A stretch of DNA of 64,000 bases from Diphasiastrum complanatum (GCA_029204225.1 CM055102.1:11295245-11359244); one strand, 5' to 3'. Numbered from the stretch's first letter, positions 32,725 to 45,537 are shown. Notes: generated by a model from the sequence alone, not told the origin. Program-made: numbers and translations.

Positions 32725-35133
32725 GTCTTGGCTCGACAAGATTATTCTGTTGTTCAGGTTGTTCTGATTGTTGTGGGGTCTGTAGCTCCTGTCACTCAAT
32801 CACTTGTTGATCTTCCTGATCAGCCAGTTCTACAGAAGACTACTCTCCCTCTTCAGCCCAGTCAGAGATGTAAGGAGTCAAATCAAAGAACTGATAACCA
32901 GTTTGGTCTGCATCTTTCTTGAATGTATGTTTATCAAACTTGACATCTCTGCTTACTTGCACCTTTTTGGTTTTAGGATCATATAACATGTAGCCAGGTG
33001 AATTGATTGCATATCCCACGAATATCATGGGTCTGGATTTTTCATCAAGCTTGGACCTCTTCTCCTGAGGGACATGCATGTATGACCTGCAACCAAACAC
33101 TCTGACATGCGATAGGTTGGGCTTTTCGCCAGTCCATGCTTCATAAGGTGTGGCATCGCTCACAGCAGCTGTCATGCACCTATTATGTAGATAGATGGTT
33201 GTCAGTATAGCTTCTGCCCAAAATTCCTTTGATAGTCTCGCCTGTGCCATCATGCACCTTGCTACCTCCACCAGAGTCCGTTTCTTTCTTTTTGCTACCC
33301 TGTTGTGTTGTGGTGAATACGGCACAATATATTGCCTTTCAATTCTTTTATTACGGCAGTAGTTCCTGAATTCTATACTGGTGTATTCTCCAACATTATC
33401 AGATCTCAAAATTTTGATTTTCTTTCTTGTTTATGTCTCAGCCAAACTTTTGAATTGTTTGAAAACTATGAATACATCAGACTTTTTATTCAAGAAGTAG
33501 ACAAATGTCATATGCGTGTAATTGTCAATGAATGTGGGAAAGTACTGCAATCCGGATATAGATGGAACCTTCATAGGTTCACATAGATCGCTATGTATCT
33601 ACCCAAGAACCACCTTCGCTCGTACTCCTTTGAATTTGATTGGTTCATGGTGTTGCTTGTCCTTCAAGCACGATTTACACAGACTGATTTTTTTGTCAGT
33701 CACAAACATGTCTTCTGCCATGTTGCTTCTTGACATTTTGTAGACTGTGCTCGTGCTGCAATGGCACACCCTCTTATGCCACAGTTCATTTTTGCTTTCT
33801 TCATCTGAAGTGACAAAAACTTGATCAACGGGATTTAGGACACTTGTTCGATACAAGTTGCCCTTTCTTTCAGCTGTCACTAGGATCTGGTTGGTTTCAC
33901 AATCCTTTATGTGACATTCGTTACTTTTGAAAGTAACATTCAACCCCATATCAATGATCTTTGCTACTGACAGCAGATCACTCTTTAGTGTGGAAACATG
34001 CAGGACTCCCTCTAAATCTTTATAACCAAATGTGGTCTTCATACGCAAAGTTCCTGTCCCCCTGACATGGTGCTTGCTATTGTCTCCAAGAATGACTTCT
34101 CTGTCTCCGTTGGAGGTCTTGTAGTCTTTTAGGCATTTCCTTTTGCACATGATGTGCAAGGTGGTGAGTCTATGACGATCTGTAAATCTGAGTGTGCATT
34201 GTGCACATCTCTTGTTGTCATAGTTTGCTCTGGCTCCTCTTCTTCATGAGAAGATTTAGAGGCATGGGCCTTGTCCTTGTTCTTGTTCTTCAGATTATGT
34301 CAGCAATCAAATGTTGAGTGTCCCTTTGTTTTATAATGAATGCATATGTTGTTGGGATTTCCCGAATAATCCTTCTCCAAGTGTCATTTCTTCTTGTAGT
34401 AGTTGCATACTACAAGCGTCCTTGAGCTGCGTTTTCTTTTATTTGAAGAAGGGTTCGGCTTCTGGGCCTTCTCTTTCTCCTTTTTTCTGACAAAGGATGT
34501 TTGATCTTCGATGTCTTGAAAATCAGTGTCATTTCTCATGATGACTTCATATGCTACAGCTTTAACAGCATCACTGAATGTCATGTTGGGCGTCCTCATG
34601 AGTATTGACCTCAAGCTGTAGTAGGGAGATGGTAGAGTTCTTATGAAGTGTAAGAACTATTGCTTCGGTGGAATTGCATGAATCTGATCTGCAGCTACCA
34701 GTTGATTGAAGACTGCTTTCATCTTTCCAACATGTCTGTCCAGATCATTGTTGTCCCACTTCATGTTCAGAAGCTGATTATTGAGATACAAGATCTCTGC
34801 ACTTGTCATGCGCTCATGTTTGGCCTGTAGCCTTTCCCACACTTCGTGGCTGGTTTCACAGTCCACAGTGGTTATCATGATGTCTTCTACAAGTGACAAA
34901 GTGATGAGCACCATTGCTCTATCATTCTTCTTTCTCCATTCAGCCAGATTTTGTTGCGGTCTGACTTATGTTCCATCCACTACGCTCCATAGGCCTTCTC
35001 CTTTGAGTAGCATCTTCATCTTGTGTTTCTAGACAACGTAGTTGGTGCCATCGAATACAGTTACCACCTTCTGCTGCAGGTTCGTTGCCATTTGATAGCC
35101 TTTTGTTTTCTATCCTTGATTCTAGTCTGCAGT
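32725..35133 (-). pseudogene. Copia gag-integrase part of a distinct lineage, minus strand
   Basis: Reading minus from ~35090: gag starts MATNLQQKVV and continues through AMVLITLSLVEDIMITT, SHEVWERLQAKHERMTSAE and a Lys-rich linker with a degraded zinc knuckle. The protease block is hardly recognisable (VIDSP near 34180). The pre-integrase domain (LWHKRVCHCS near 33790) and integrase (MRSDNVGEYTS, PYSPQHNRVAKRKKRT, WAEAILTT, VFGCRSYMHVPQEKRSK) follow in normal order. It ends in a Gln/Pro-rich linker at ~32725. Gag differs clearly from the other copies, so this is another lineage. Stops are present in every domain. Confidence 0.88.
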
Positions 35134-35145
35134 GCTCTAATACCA
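35134..35145 (-). promoter_or_regulatory. Primer-binding site variant, initiator tRNA-Met, minus strand
   Basis: The plus strand reads GCTCTAATACCA, complement of TGGTATTAGAGC, one mismatch from the standard site. It sits about 50 bases from the gag start on one side and LTR-like DNA on the other. Confidence 0.8.
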
Positions 35146-35810
35146 CTGAAGCGAACTGCTCATTCATGCCTCAACTGCAGCTAGTAATTTTAAGGATGCG
35201 GAAGCATGCATTATTCTGCAATTGTCACATTTTTCGGGAAGGCAAAAAATGCAAAGTATACGAAACCACGTGAATTTTTTGCACTTAATGACATTTTAAT
35301 TCAACGAGAAAACATGTGAAAATCTTGAAGAGAGAGAATGCGATGCGAAAATTCCGAAGAGAGAGAATGCAAAAAGTGCGAAAACTCGGTTAGTTTCTGC
35401 AACTTAGTTTTTAGACATCGTGACCCTGCAGCTATCTTCTGATTGAGAAGTCAATATGATTCATTCATCAAAATAACACTGTACACATAGACAACACTAG
35501 CATTCATGCATACACAGTAGAAAAACTAATAGAAATGATATATTGTTTTATGAATTTTCTAGAGGTGAGTACACAACCTGCCACATATCAGCGTGCAAGT
35601 TCTGTTTTCTATGATATTCAATACATGTATCAGCTTCTCTTCTCACTCTCTCTCATTCCACCTGTTCTACGCTATGTTGGCGCATTGTTATATATTCTTT
35701 TCTTGGATCTTCTTCTAAGTTTTCTTGTAAAACTAATGGCTGCATTTAAGCACCCGATTAGTTGCGACTGTCTGCATCTTTTTGAACAGACTGCACTTGC
35801 AGCCGTCTTT
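35146..35810 (-). repeat. Probable 5' LTR of the 32.7-35.1 kb copia
   Basis: The position next to the primer-binding site makes this an LTR. It contains a minus-strand TATA-like AATATATAAC near 35690. It also has a cluster of GAGAGAGAATGCGA-type repeats near 35330-35390. The upper boundary is not fixed because no second LTR is present in the window; copia coding sequence of another copy resumes at about 35830. Confidence 0.55.
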
Positions 35811-35829
35811 CGATGAGATCAGATTGTCC

Positions 35830-37000
35830 CACATGGAAGTCTTTTGGGCCTGAAAGAGTTCATTTCTCAACAGCATTCTCCAATGCTTTGAAGTTGAGAT
35901 GGCCCATCCTCTTATGCCAAACCTCTTGCATGGATATTTGCTCACTTGCCACACATCCAACTTGGTTAGCAATAACACAAGCATCTACTTTGAATAACTT
36001 CCCTTGCCTTTTACCTTTTGCACTCAAGACATCCTTTCTTTTGATCATACAAGCATCTCCATCAAACTCCACTTTACCTTTGCTTAGCAATTGACTCACA
36101 CTAAGTAGGTTCTTAGTAATAGATAAAATGAACAAAACATCCTTCAAATGAACATTCCTATTTGTAGAGAGGGAAATAAGAATTGTGCCAATCCCTTTGA
36201 TTGCACACTCACCATCATTGGCCATGTAGATCACCCTCTTGTCATCTCCATATGCCAACAAACGAAGTGAAGTACTCCTTGTGAAAAGTCATGTTTGAGC
36301 TTGCTCCACTATCAATCCACCATGGATCAATATCTCCAACAATAGAACTCAAACATGAAGACATCACAAAATCATCATCATTTGTGTTTTGAACATCAAC
36401 ACCATCCTCATCAGCTAGATTACCTTGCTTGTCTCCTTGATCTCTCTTCTTTTTGTAGCAATCACTAGCAAAATGCCCTTATCTTTCTTCTTACCAAAAG
36501 AAGAAGACTCACCATGATCTTGTCCTTGAAACCACTTGCCCTTACCTTTGCCCTTGAACTTGCCTTTGATGAACATTGCCTCCTCACCATCTTGAGATGT
36601 TGATGTAAATCCACCTCTTGCTTGAAGCCTATATTCCTCATTGATCAAGTTCTCTTGAAGATCCACCAAACTTGGCAATTTTTTTGAATAGTAAGATAGA
36701 CTTGGATTTATAAAGCTTCTTCAAAGCTTTTCAAGCCTCATGAGATGAATTGCACTTACCAATCTCCTTGAGTAGTTCATTGGTAGCATTCATCTTGATC
36801 ATGTGTATATCTTTCATTGCCCTCTTGTCACATACCTCACTTGATCTTGTTGTACCAAGGGTCTCTCCTCCAACCCTACAACAATATCCATCAACTCAAG
36901 CATTTCAAGAAGTGAATCCATTCTCACCTTCCATGTAGAGTAGTTGGATGAGGTAAGCCCATCATTGCCTTCCAACATGAATCCACTTGATACTTATGAT
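35830..37000 (-). pseudogene. Copia gag-protease-preintegrase remnant, minus strand
   Basis: Reading minus from ~36960: a gag start (TSSNYSTWKVRMDSL-like), gag C-terminus (LVDLQENLINEEYRLQAR, a Lys/Gly-rich linker) with the zinc knuckle damaged, a protease region near 36300 around a frameshift, then VIYMANDGECAIKGIG, ITKNLLSVSQLL and the pre-integrase start VWHKRMGHLNFKALE. It breaks off near 35830, where the LTR of the next copia begins, so that element probably inserted into this one. Confidence 0.85.
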
Positions 37001-37409
37001 CCACCAACAATCTAATGAATCTTGCCACTTCCTAAGATTAAAACACACTCTATCAAAGTCCGGCAACCTCAAAAAATAGAGATCCAATCAAAAATAGGAT
37101 TTTGACAGAATCACAAAAAATTGAATCTCCCAATTTCTACATGCAATTGCCACAAACTTGATAGAGAATATTGTAGCCTCTAATGAAGCTTTTTAGCAAT
37201 TAAAATCGGCCAAATCCAGTAAGGCACATTTGAAATCGGCCTACGTCAAGTTGATAAACCTAATTTGAGTTTTGACCTACAAAAGATCAATATTACATAT
37301 GCAAAGTGCTTGATTTTTTTAGTAGAAATCAATCTAGCACACTCTAGAATTGGTAACTCCTCCAAATCTTTGCTAAACATGGCTGATCCTTTCATAACCT
37401 GCAACACAA

Positions 37410-37421
37410 GCTCTAATACCA
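37410..37421 (-). promoter_or_regulatory. Primer-binding site variant, initiator tRNA-Met, minus strand
   Basis: GCTCTAATACCA on the plus strand, complement of TGGTATTAGAGC. It is followed immediately by TGTGAAGATTTT, the expected LTR terminus. Confidence 0.85.
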
Positions 37422-37879
37422 TGTGAAGATTTTATGAATCACTAAGATCCAAAAACATCTATTGATCTCTGGTTTAGAAAGACAACACAATTAGCACCAT
37501 TGGCAATGTAGAAAATCAACATCTACTTAATGAAAGAGATGCAAACTCAACGAGATATTGATCAAACATCAAACATATCATAAAATGAAGTTGTTGTTCG
37601 TACAAAAACACGTGTGAACCCAATGAACCATAAATCAAAGCATTCTACACACGAGATTGCAAGATATCATCACTATAGTGCACCAATGGATATATGCACC
37701 CTGAGAGAACTCATGTATAAGCATGAAATGAGATAAGAAAGAGAGAAGCTATGTTCTCCCACGCTTGTACACTATTTATAACAGGTCCATGCCTCATTAA
37801 TGAACTTGGTTTCCCTCCATAGAAACTTCTAGATCAAAAAACCCTACTACAATATGAACTAGATTCAATGTATCTAACA
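37422..37879 (-). repeat. Probable 5' LTR of the 35.8-37.4 kb copia
   Basis: Begins TGTGAAG next to the primer-binding site and contains a minus-strand TATA box (TTATAAATAG near 37774-37783). The outer end is set at a TCTAACA near 37879, a guess because no partner LTR is visible. Confidence 0.5.
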
Positions 37880-38049
37880 TTCAAATTTGAATGTGTCCAT
37901 ACTCGACCTTCTACTTTCCCTCACTTTCTAAAAGTGGTAATTCAAAAACATTTAGACTAAAATAACTTTGAAATGTCTACCTCTAAGTCTAAGATGCCAA
38001 TTGGCCTCAATTGCCAAATACAAAAGATTGAACTAGTTGACAATTTCTC

Positions 38050-38051
<2 letters not shown>

Positions 38052-38116
<65 letters not shown>
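38052..38116. repeat. (GT)n microsatellite, ~32 units
   Basis: An uninterrupted TG/GT run. Confidence 0.97.
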
Positions 38117-38117
<1 letters not shown>

Positions 38118-38710
38118 GACATCAATAAGAAACTTTGATTATCATTCCTCTTGAACTTTCCCCCAACTGATAGATGTCTAGAGATGTTTATTTGCCTAGT
38201 GTCACAGCCCTACAAAGCACCCATATTGCTACAAATATCAGCTTTTGACTTGGTCAACTGATCACAAGGTTTTATTATGTAAAACATATCGATATTATAT
38301 ATATATAGTATTGTGCAACTTCAAAGATTGGCACCGATAAGCCTTACCAGCCTATTGATTCATAGTATTGGTTCACCCATAATATCATAAATGAGTTTTG
38401 GATCACCAATAAGCCTATATAATTGTCATACATGTCCTTATGGCTCATTATTTGAATGGTGCAATGATATGTATAGGCCTTCCTAATGGGGCAATACATT
38501 ACAAATGCCATTGAACACATAAGCCATTACTAAATAGAATGATATAATAATCAATAAAATATGGCAAATGATAAGTTGCAATTGTTTATGAAAAATTTCT
38601 TGAATCATGCATCCATCTACAACACTCAATCATAACGAAATGCTTCACTTCGAACACATTTTCACAAAACAAATTACTCTATCAAAGAGTTCACTTTAAT
38701 TTTTCAATAG

Positions 38711-38904
<194 letters not shown>

Positions 38905-39605
38905 TTTAACTTTGTTTAGCTTGCAAATAACTAATTGACTTTATATAAGTTCCTTAGTACTCTAACATGAGGTTTGTTGTGTGCACATTAATGGCATAGG
39001 CCTTTGAATTTGAGTCAATAGCCCTTTCTTGATGGAGTCCACAACTAGAATAGTTGGCCCATAGGCATTTAGTATTATCCAGCCAACATTGTTATATCCA
39101 AGCCATTCATTTTGTGGCTCATTGCCATATGGTGATCCATGCACCACTCCCAATGGCTCTTAAGTAGTTTGACTTAGTAATAGTGAAATTAATACTTATA
39201 TCATGTACATTGGAGAATGATAATGGCACACTTATAATAGCATAGGGATGAGAAATTTTTGTTTCCCTTGTCAAATTAGGCCACAAAGTCAACATATTCT
39301 CCGTAAACGACTCCACTGCTAGCTCATTTAAATTTTATGAGTACACACTTGCAAGTTGCAACTACTCCAATAAAAAATCAACTATATCTCATCGGATCAA
39401 CTTAGCCGAGGGTGCAAATGGGTTCACACCCTCATCCCAGGATCAGCTTAATCCTCAACTTAGCCGAGGGTGCAAGTGGGTTCACATCCTCATTCCAAGA
39501 TCAACAAAATGTGATGCATTAGATCATGATGTATCCATGGAAATGGACGTTTCTCAAAAAGATGGATGAGGGTGGGCCCCAACCACCCTTGGTGGAGTTG
39601 AGAAA

Positions 39606-42148
39606 TACACTCTTATTTCATCCATTGTCTAAGTGGCACATCTTATTTGTGTGAGCGGAGATTCACCACTTCCACCCGGTGGCTGGGCCATCATGCACTT
39701 TTATTGCTTTAAAAAATCAGCACATCCCAAACTTTTATTCAATAATTTCTACGTCACCGACGCTCACAACTATGCTACCTCACAGTCTGATGTTGCTACT
39801 ACTTGAAGCATAGCTACTCACAGTCTAAGTAGCAATAAAACGACTGCATCATGGCAAGATGGCTGACTCTTCGCTGGCAGGCCTTCACGTAGACCTATTC
39901 CACCACTCCATATAAACGAATTGCTAAACCTACATAGATCGAAGTCTTAACGCTGCTCCACGGTTGTTCTTCATCATTCAACCCAATGTCAAATTTGCTT
40001 TCGTAGCTCCTTAACTCTAAACATTTTTTTCAAACTTCAATCAACCATTACTTGCATTATTTGTTCACACATGCTTTATAGAACAAAATTTTATTGTTAC
40101 TATGTTTCAGATGGCTAAATATAGTAGGTCTAAGACCTTTGGCGTCAATACGTTTATTAATTTCAATACATTTTTGTAGCATTTTGTCACGTGCTTGTTT
40201 TGTAGGATAATGGTTACTAGTTAGGCTTGCAAATAATACACGACTGACTTCCAGAAAAGCCTTGGTCAGACTGTTCCAAGTCAATTATTGCTACACTCTT
40301 ATTTCATCCATTGTCTAAGTGGCACATCTTATTTGTGTGAGCGGAGATTCACCACTTCCACCCGGTGGCTGGGCCATCATGCACTTTTATTGCTATAAAA
40401 AATCAGCACATCCCAAACTTTTATTCAATAATTTCTACGGCTGTGGGTGGTGTGTAACCGGGCTCGCAGACTGCAACTTTCAAGATAGCCTCTCGAAAGA
40501 TGCGGGATGATGCCATGATAAAGGGGAGGTTCAGTTCATAGAACATATGTGCTATGGTCCTGGTGGCCTCTCTGTGCTGCCCCTCTCTGAAAGATCCCGA
40601 CATGGACATCTGTTTGGTGCCTCAGGATGTGGATGGCTGGGAGGATGTGGATGGACGATGCGGATCTGGAGGTGGTGGCATAGGTGCAGGTGCGGAAGCG
40701 GCATGGCAAGATGGCTGACTCTTCGCTGGCAGGCCTTCACGTAGACCTATTCCACCACTCCATATAAACGAATTGCTAAACCTACATAGATCGAAGTCTT
40801 AACGCTGCTCGACGGTTGTTCTTCATCATTCAACCCAATGTCAAATTTGCTTTCGTAGCTCCTTAACTCTAAACATTTTTTTCAAACTTCAATCAACCGT
40901 TACTTGCATTATTTGTTCACACATGCTTTATAGAACAAAATTTATTGTTACTATGTTTCAGATGGCTAAATATAGTAGGTCTAAGACCTTTGGCGTCAAT
41001 ACGTTTATTAATCTCAATACATTTTTGTAGCATTTTGTCACGTGCTTGTTTGTAGGATAATGGTTACTAGTTAGGCTTGCAAATAATACAGGACTGAATT
41101 CCAGAAAAGCCTTGGTCAGACTGTTCCAAGTCAATTATTGCTACACTCTTATTTCATCCATTGTCTAAGTGGCACATCTTATTTGTGTGAGCGGAGATTC
41201 ACCACTTCCACCCGGTGGCTGGGCCATCATGCACTTTTATTGCTATAAAAAATCAGCACATCCCAAACTTTTATTCAATAATTTCTATGTCACCGACGCT
41301 CACAACTATGCTACCTCACAGTCTGATGTTGCTACTACTTGAAGATAGCTACTCACAGTCTAAGTAGCAATAAAACGACTGCATCATGGCAAGATGGCTG
41401 ACTCTTCGCTGGCAGGCCTTCACGTAGACCTATTCCACCACTCCATATAAACGAATTGCTAAACCTACATACATCGAAGTCTTAACGCTGCTCCACGGTT
41501 GTTCTTCATCATTCAACCCAATGTCAAATTTGCTTTCGTAGCTCCTTAACTCTAAACATTTTTTTCAAACTTCAATCAACTGTTACTTGCATTATTTGTT
41601 CACACATGCTTTATAGAACAAAATTTTATTGTTACTATGTTTCAGATGGCTAAATATAGTAGGTCTAAGACCTTTGGCGTCAATACGTTTATTAATCTCA
41701 ATACATTTTTGTAGCATTTTGTCACGTGCTTGTTTTGTAGGATAATGGTTACTAGTTAGGCTTGCAAATAATATAGGACTGACTTCCAGAAAAGCCTTGG
41801 TCAGACTGTTCCAAGTCAATTATTGCTACACTCTTATTTCATCCATTGTCTAAGTGGCACATCTTATTTGTGTGAGCGGAGATTCACCACTTCCACCCGG
41901 TGGCTGGGCCATCATGCACTTTTATTGCTTTAAAAAATCAGCACATCCCAAACTTTTATTCAATAATTTCTACGTCACCGACGCTCACAACTATGCTACC
42001 TCACAGTCTGATGTTGCTACTACTTGAAGCATAGCTACTCACAGTCTAAGTAGCAATAAAACGACTGCATCATGGCAAGATGGCTGACTCTTCGATGGCA
42101 GGCCTTCACGTAGACCTATTCCACCACTCCATATAAACGAATTGCTAA
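39606..42148. repeat. Four-copy tandem array, unit ~685 bp
   Basis: Copies start at 39606, 40292, 41142 and 41827, each with TACACTCTTATTTCATCC. Copies 1 and 3 are 686 and 685 bp and nearly identical. Copy 2 is 850 bp because a central ~117-bp segment is replaced by ~265 bp of hAT-derived sequence. Copy 4 stops after ~322 bp at ATTGCTAA. Each complete unit holds a minus-strand frame of about 75 codons (containing KQARDKMLQKCIEINKR) that stays open in copies 1 and 3 but is broken by single-base deletions in copy 2. The high identity implies recent amplification. I could not assign the unit to a known element. Confidence 0.92.
40421..40705 (-). pseudogene. hAT transposase fragment inside array copy 2
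   Basis: Minus-strand translation contains GSFREGQHREATRTIAHMFY, LNLPFIMASSRIFREAI and CEPGYTPPTA. This is the segment just before and into DUF659 of plant hAT transposases (consensus type IARFFY ... IPFN ... GPGYKPPS). Upstream is a Pro/His-rich stretch. It is absent from the other three units. It is related to, but clearly different from, the transposase at 11.3-14.9 kb. Confidence 0.75.
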
Positions 42149-44510
42149 GAACATTGTTTAATAATTGCCAAAATGCCTCTAAAAATTGTAAGCCCTTTAG
42201 AATAAGTTTAGAAAAAAAATAATAATAATCTACATGACTTTAACTCTAACCCCGCCCCCCCCCCCCCCCCCCCCCCCCTTGCGCCCAGGGCCTTAAAGGC
42301 ACTGCCACCTTCTTGGCCCCAACTCGCTGTCGTTGCGACATGTGGCAGGAGCAGGGGCAGGGGCAGCAAATGCCCACCGAAAATTGGGGCAGAAATTGGG
42401 GCACGGTTGTTTTCGCGAGTGGGCGCTAGGCGCCAGGGTACCGGGTAGGCGTGGCATCAGGCACCTTCACGCCCAGGCACGCATATGTAGGAAGATGGCA
42501 AAGTTTTCCTATATATCCCCTCTGAGTAATCCCATAAAAACGCTTATTGGTTGCCCGGACACGTGATGCCTGGGCATCCAATTTTTTTTTTAAATGTGTG
42601 GTTGTGGTGGAGCTAGCGCCAAAATCGGCAGTGCTTTGAAGATGCAGCACCCCCCCATTTCCCTTCAAGAAACCGTCCTCCTTGAGCTTCCGAAACACCA
42701 AGTATTAGAATATGTTTTTACATACAAAGAAAACTAGTTGGGGAAGTTGTTATCAACTTACTTTTCCCACACAAACATGAGTTTTCTCAAGTTAATAACT
42801 CTGAATCTTGGATGCAACACTATGAGAAAGCATACAAAAAAAAGGTGCTTCCAAGCCTTATGCTTTCACCCTTTTTCAACTTCCTAGATCACTTTGCAAC
42901 ATTACAAAAAGCATTGATACCAACTGGAAATTTGGAGGTTGGTTCCACCACCACAAAGAAAAAGCAAAGAGATACTAGCAAAAAGCTACAAAAAGCAACA
43001 CCAACTCTACCTTTTGATTGATGCAAGCATTAGCTCTCATACCACTATGAATATCACCTCCTTTAGATTTTGAAGATCTTGCTACAAAGCACCTAAAGGA
43101 TAGAGTGTGGAGCAAAACCACTCAACCAACTAGAAGCTAAAGATCAAACCATAGTAACATCACTTCCGAGCCACAATGAATGAATGCTGATGAGAAGAGG
43201 ATTCTGATAACAAACCACTATAACGTAGAAAGTGTAGGAGAGTGAGTTCCTATAGGTACTTATAGCCTACAAGATGCATGTGCACATGCCATAGAACCCT
43301 AGTACATTGCTAAAGTCAACTAGAGTTACTATTGATATCCCTCACCATGCATATAATCATCAAACACCATGCACTACTCCACATATCATTATTGGAGTGC
43401 TTGGGCCCTCTTAATGACATAACTGGCCTTGAATGAAATTTCGAGGCGCAACTAACAATCTCGAACATTAGTGTGGTGAATATCCATGTCAAGAATTCCC
43501 AACTCCTCGGTACTGGACATGGATGTAACAATCTCCAATAATCACTCTAGGAGAGACTCGGCAATTGGCAACTTCAACAAGCAACAACTCCAACAATCAA
43601 TACCAATAACTATGATCTCAATTACAACGATTGATCACAACAACAAACATAACATTGAGCTCAACAATCACATTAACTATCCTCTCTGACAACCATTATC
43701 TCAACCATTTCTTATTCTTCACGTCCTCCTTTTATGCATTTTTATGCAAAAGGTTTTACATACAACGATCCACAACTAACCATGGGTTAGAATCTTCTAT
43801 AACTTTCTTTGATATGAATCATTGTCCTGAAGGATAGGTGGCCACGCAAGCAGGCAAGCAACCTTATAAAATCTTTTACTCTCCCTCTCCTTTTATGTGG
43901 AGCCATGTATAGTGAGGAGATTGGGTGGTCCATGACTTCTTCTTTTTTTAAGTGTTTCATAATTTCTTTTCTTTCCCATGTGGCCCTTCAAGTTTTAGGC
44001 CCCAATCATGTGTCCCTTTGATTTTGCCCCCCGGGATCTTTGTTGAACATGTTTGGTTGTTCATGTGTTGGTAACATGTTTGACGTCAAAGGTGTGTTGC
44101 CTTGAGATTGAGGCTTCATGACATAGCACAATGCTTCCTTAAAAATAACTGGGTTTTTGTATTACCAGTTAGAAAGTATTGAGTACATGCAAAATGTGCA
44201 TGGTTGTGTCGACAATCATTAATAATAATAAAAGTTGACCAATTCTAACGACTTTTAGTTACTTTTTGGGCAAGCTGGGGCCACTGATTATGAGGCATTT
44301 TATGACGTCAAACATTAGAATTTTCAATCTCTTTAGAACTCTTTAAAAAAATTGCTCTATATTAACCTAATTTTGAGGGCTGAAATTCAAACAACAAGAG
44401 ACTATAGATCAATGCACCAAGGCCTTTGTGATATACTACCATGACCCACCAATGCAACAAGGCAACAAGGCCTAGGTGTTACACCACAAAGTTCTCCTTT
44501 TATGTTATCA
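42149..44510. other. Intergenic region without a recognised gene
   Basis: Contains the GC-rich repeat (42250-42680) and otherwise AT-rich DNA. Short open frames (for example 42812-43021, 43486-43837) have no recognisable domain. A 12-base sequence resembling a primer-binding site with one mismatch lies at 43033-43044, but no gag follows on the expected strand. Confidence 0.4.
42250..42680. repeat. GC-rich dispersed repeat, copy 1, with a C homopolymer
   Basis: Starts with a run of 24 C (42255-42278), then GC-rich DNA, then CTATATATCCCCTC near 42509 and a stretch including GATGCCTGGGCATCCAATTT. It matches 48520-49100 in layout and in several blocks (CTATATATCCCCTC, GGTTGC...GGACA-GTG, ...CCAATTTT followed by a homopolymer). 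Neither copy encodes a recognisable protein. Confidence 0.7.
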
Positions 44511-44677
44511 GTTTTTGTGTTGACCTAGGTTAGCTGGTTTCAACTTTCCAGCTTTCTCAGGTCACCCTTTATATAGGTAATTACTTACCTTCAAGTTTTT
44601 GTGTTGACCTAGGTTAGCTGGTTTCAACTTTCCAGCTTCCCCAAGTCACTTTATATAGGTACTTACCTACCTTCAAG
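44511..44677. repeat. Direct duplication of an ~84-bp TATA-containing unit
   Basis: 44511-44594 and 44595-44677 both start GTTTTTGTGTTGACCTAGGT and both contain TTTATATAGGTA followed by TTAC(C)T. Tandem copies of a core-promoter-like unit; this could be the promoter part of an LTR, but no LTR partner or coding region was found. Confidence 0.85.
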
Positions 44678-45220
44678 TTCTTCAACTCTCGGAGAGCTCA
44701 GAGTATGATGCTAGCAGTTGACAGTTATACTTGTGTAAGTAACTGTAACAAAACTAGTCAGTAGACTTTCTTGTATAGACTGGGCCGTGGGGTCACACTT
44801 GGTCAGCTTTCGAGTTTCTCTCTTCACTTGTGCCTGTGCCTGGGAATCGTGCTGGCCTGTTGCTGCCCACTCCCCCACTCATGACGCCATCACACAGCAT
44901 GCAGCAGCACGTCTTTTTTCGTTGTGCCTGCCTCTGGTTCAGGAGGCTCGTTCTTGGACTGCACAACCCACGTCTCTGATCTCCCTCTGCCTTGCAGTAT
45001 GATCGTTGATAATTATTCTTTTGCGGCCCAATTAATGCTGCTGGCCCCAGATTAGATGCCCTGGCCTGATACAAGCAAAGACATGGCGTTAGTCTAGTCC
45101 TTCAGCTCTCTGTCCAGGGCCAGGCATACATGAAGACTGGGCAAGCACATTTCGAAGTGAGTGCAGATCTCAAGACATCCTGATTCCTGGTATGAGACAA
45201 AAGATTAAGATGGTATGTCC

Positions 45221-45537
45221 TCTAGAGTCTAAAGCTTCAGCAATCGCAATAATTGTGCAGAAAACAGCGAGAAAGGAGAGTAATTTTCTAGCCAAAGCTG
45301 AGGATGTCTGACCCGTGTGAGTGGCGAGTAGTGATCAGAGAGGTGTCGGGTGCTTTCCGATTCTTTGTAGCCTTTTAAACGAAAGAAGTCATTGGTTCAA
45401 TAAGATGGTATAAAGTTTCAGAAATCGCAGTAAATGGGCAGAGATGAGAAAAGAGAGTAATTCACAAGCAAAGGCTGAAGATTTTCAACCCATGCAACTG
45501 CGCGTAAGCGAGTGGCGATCAGAGAGGTGTTGGGTGT
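45221..45537. repeat. Diverged direct duplication upstream of the OVATE-family gene
   Basis: 45221-45364 and 45412-45537 share CAG-AATCGCA-TAA, AGAGAGTAATT-like, CAAAG(C)CTGA and GATCAGAGAGGTGT blocks in the same order, at perhaps 75% identity. They end 250 bp before the ATG at 45784, so they fall in the leader or proximal promoter. Confidence 0.75.

Noticed and set aside
43033-43044. tRNA-Met primer-binding-site-like sequence with one mismatch
   Set aside because: No gag or other retrotransposon coding follows on the minus strand and no LTR partner was found; a 12-base near match alone is weak.
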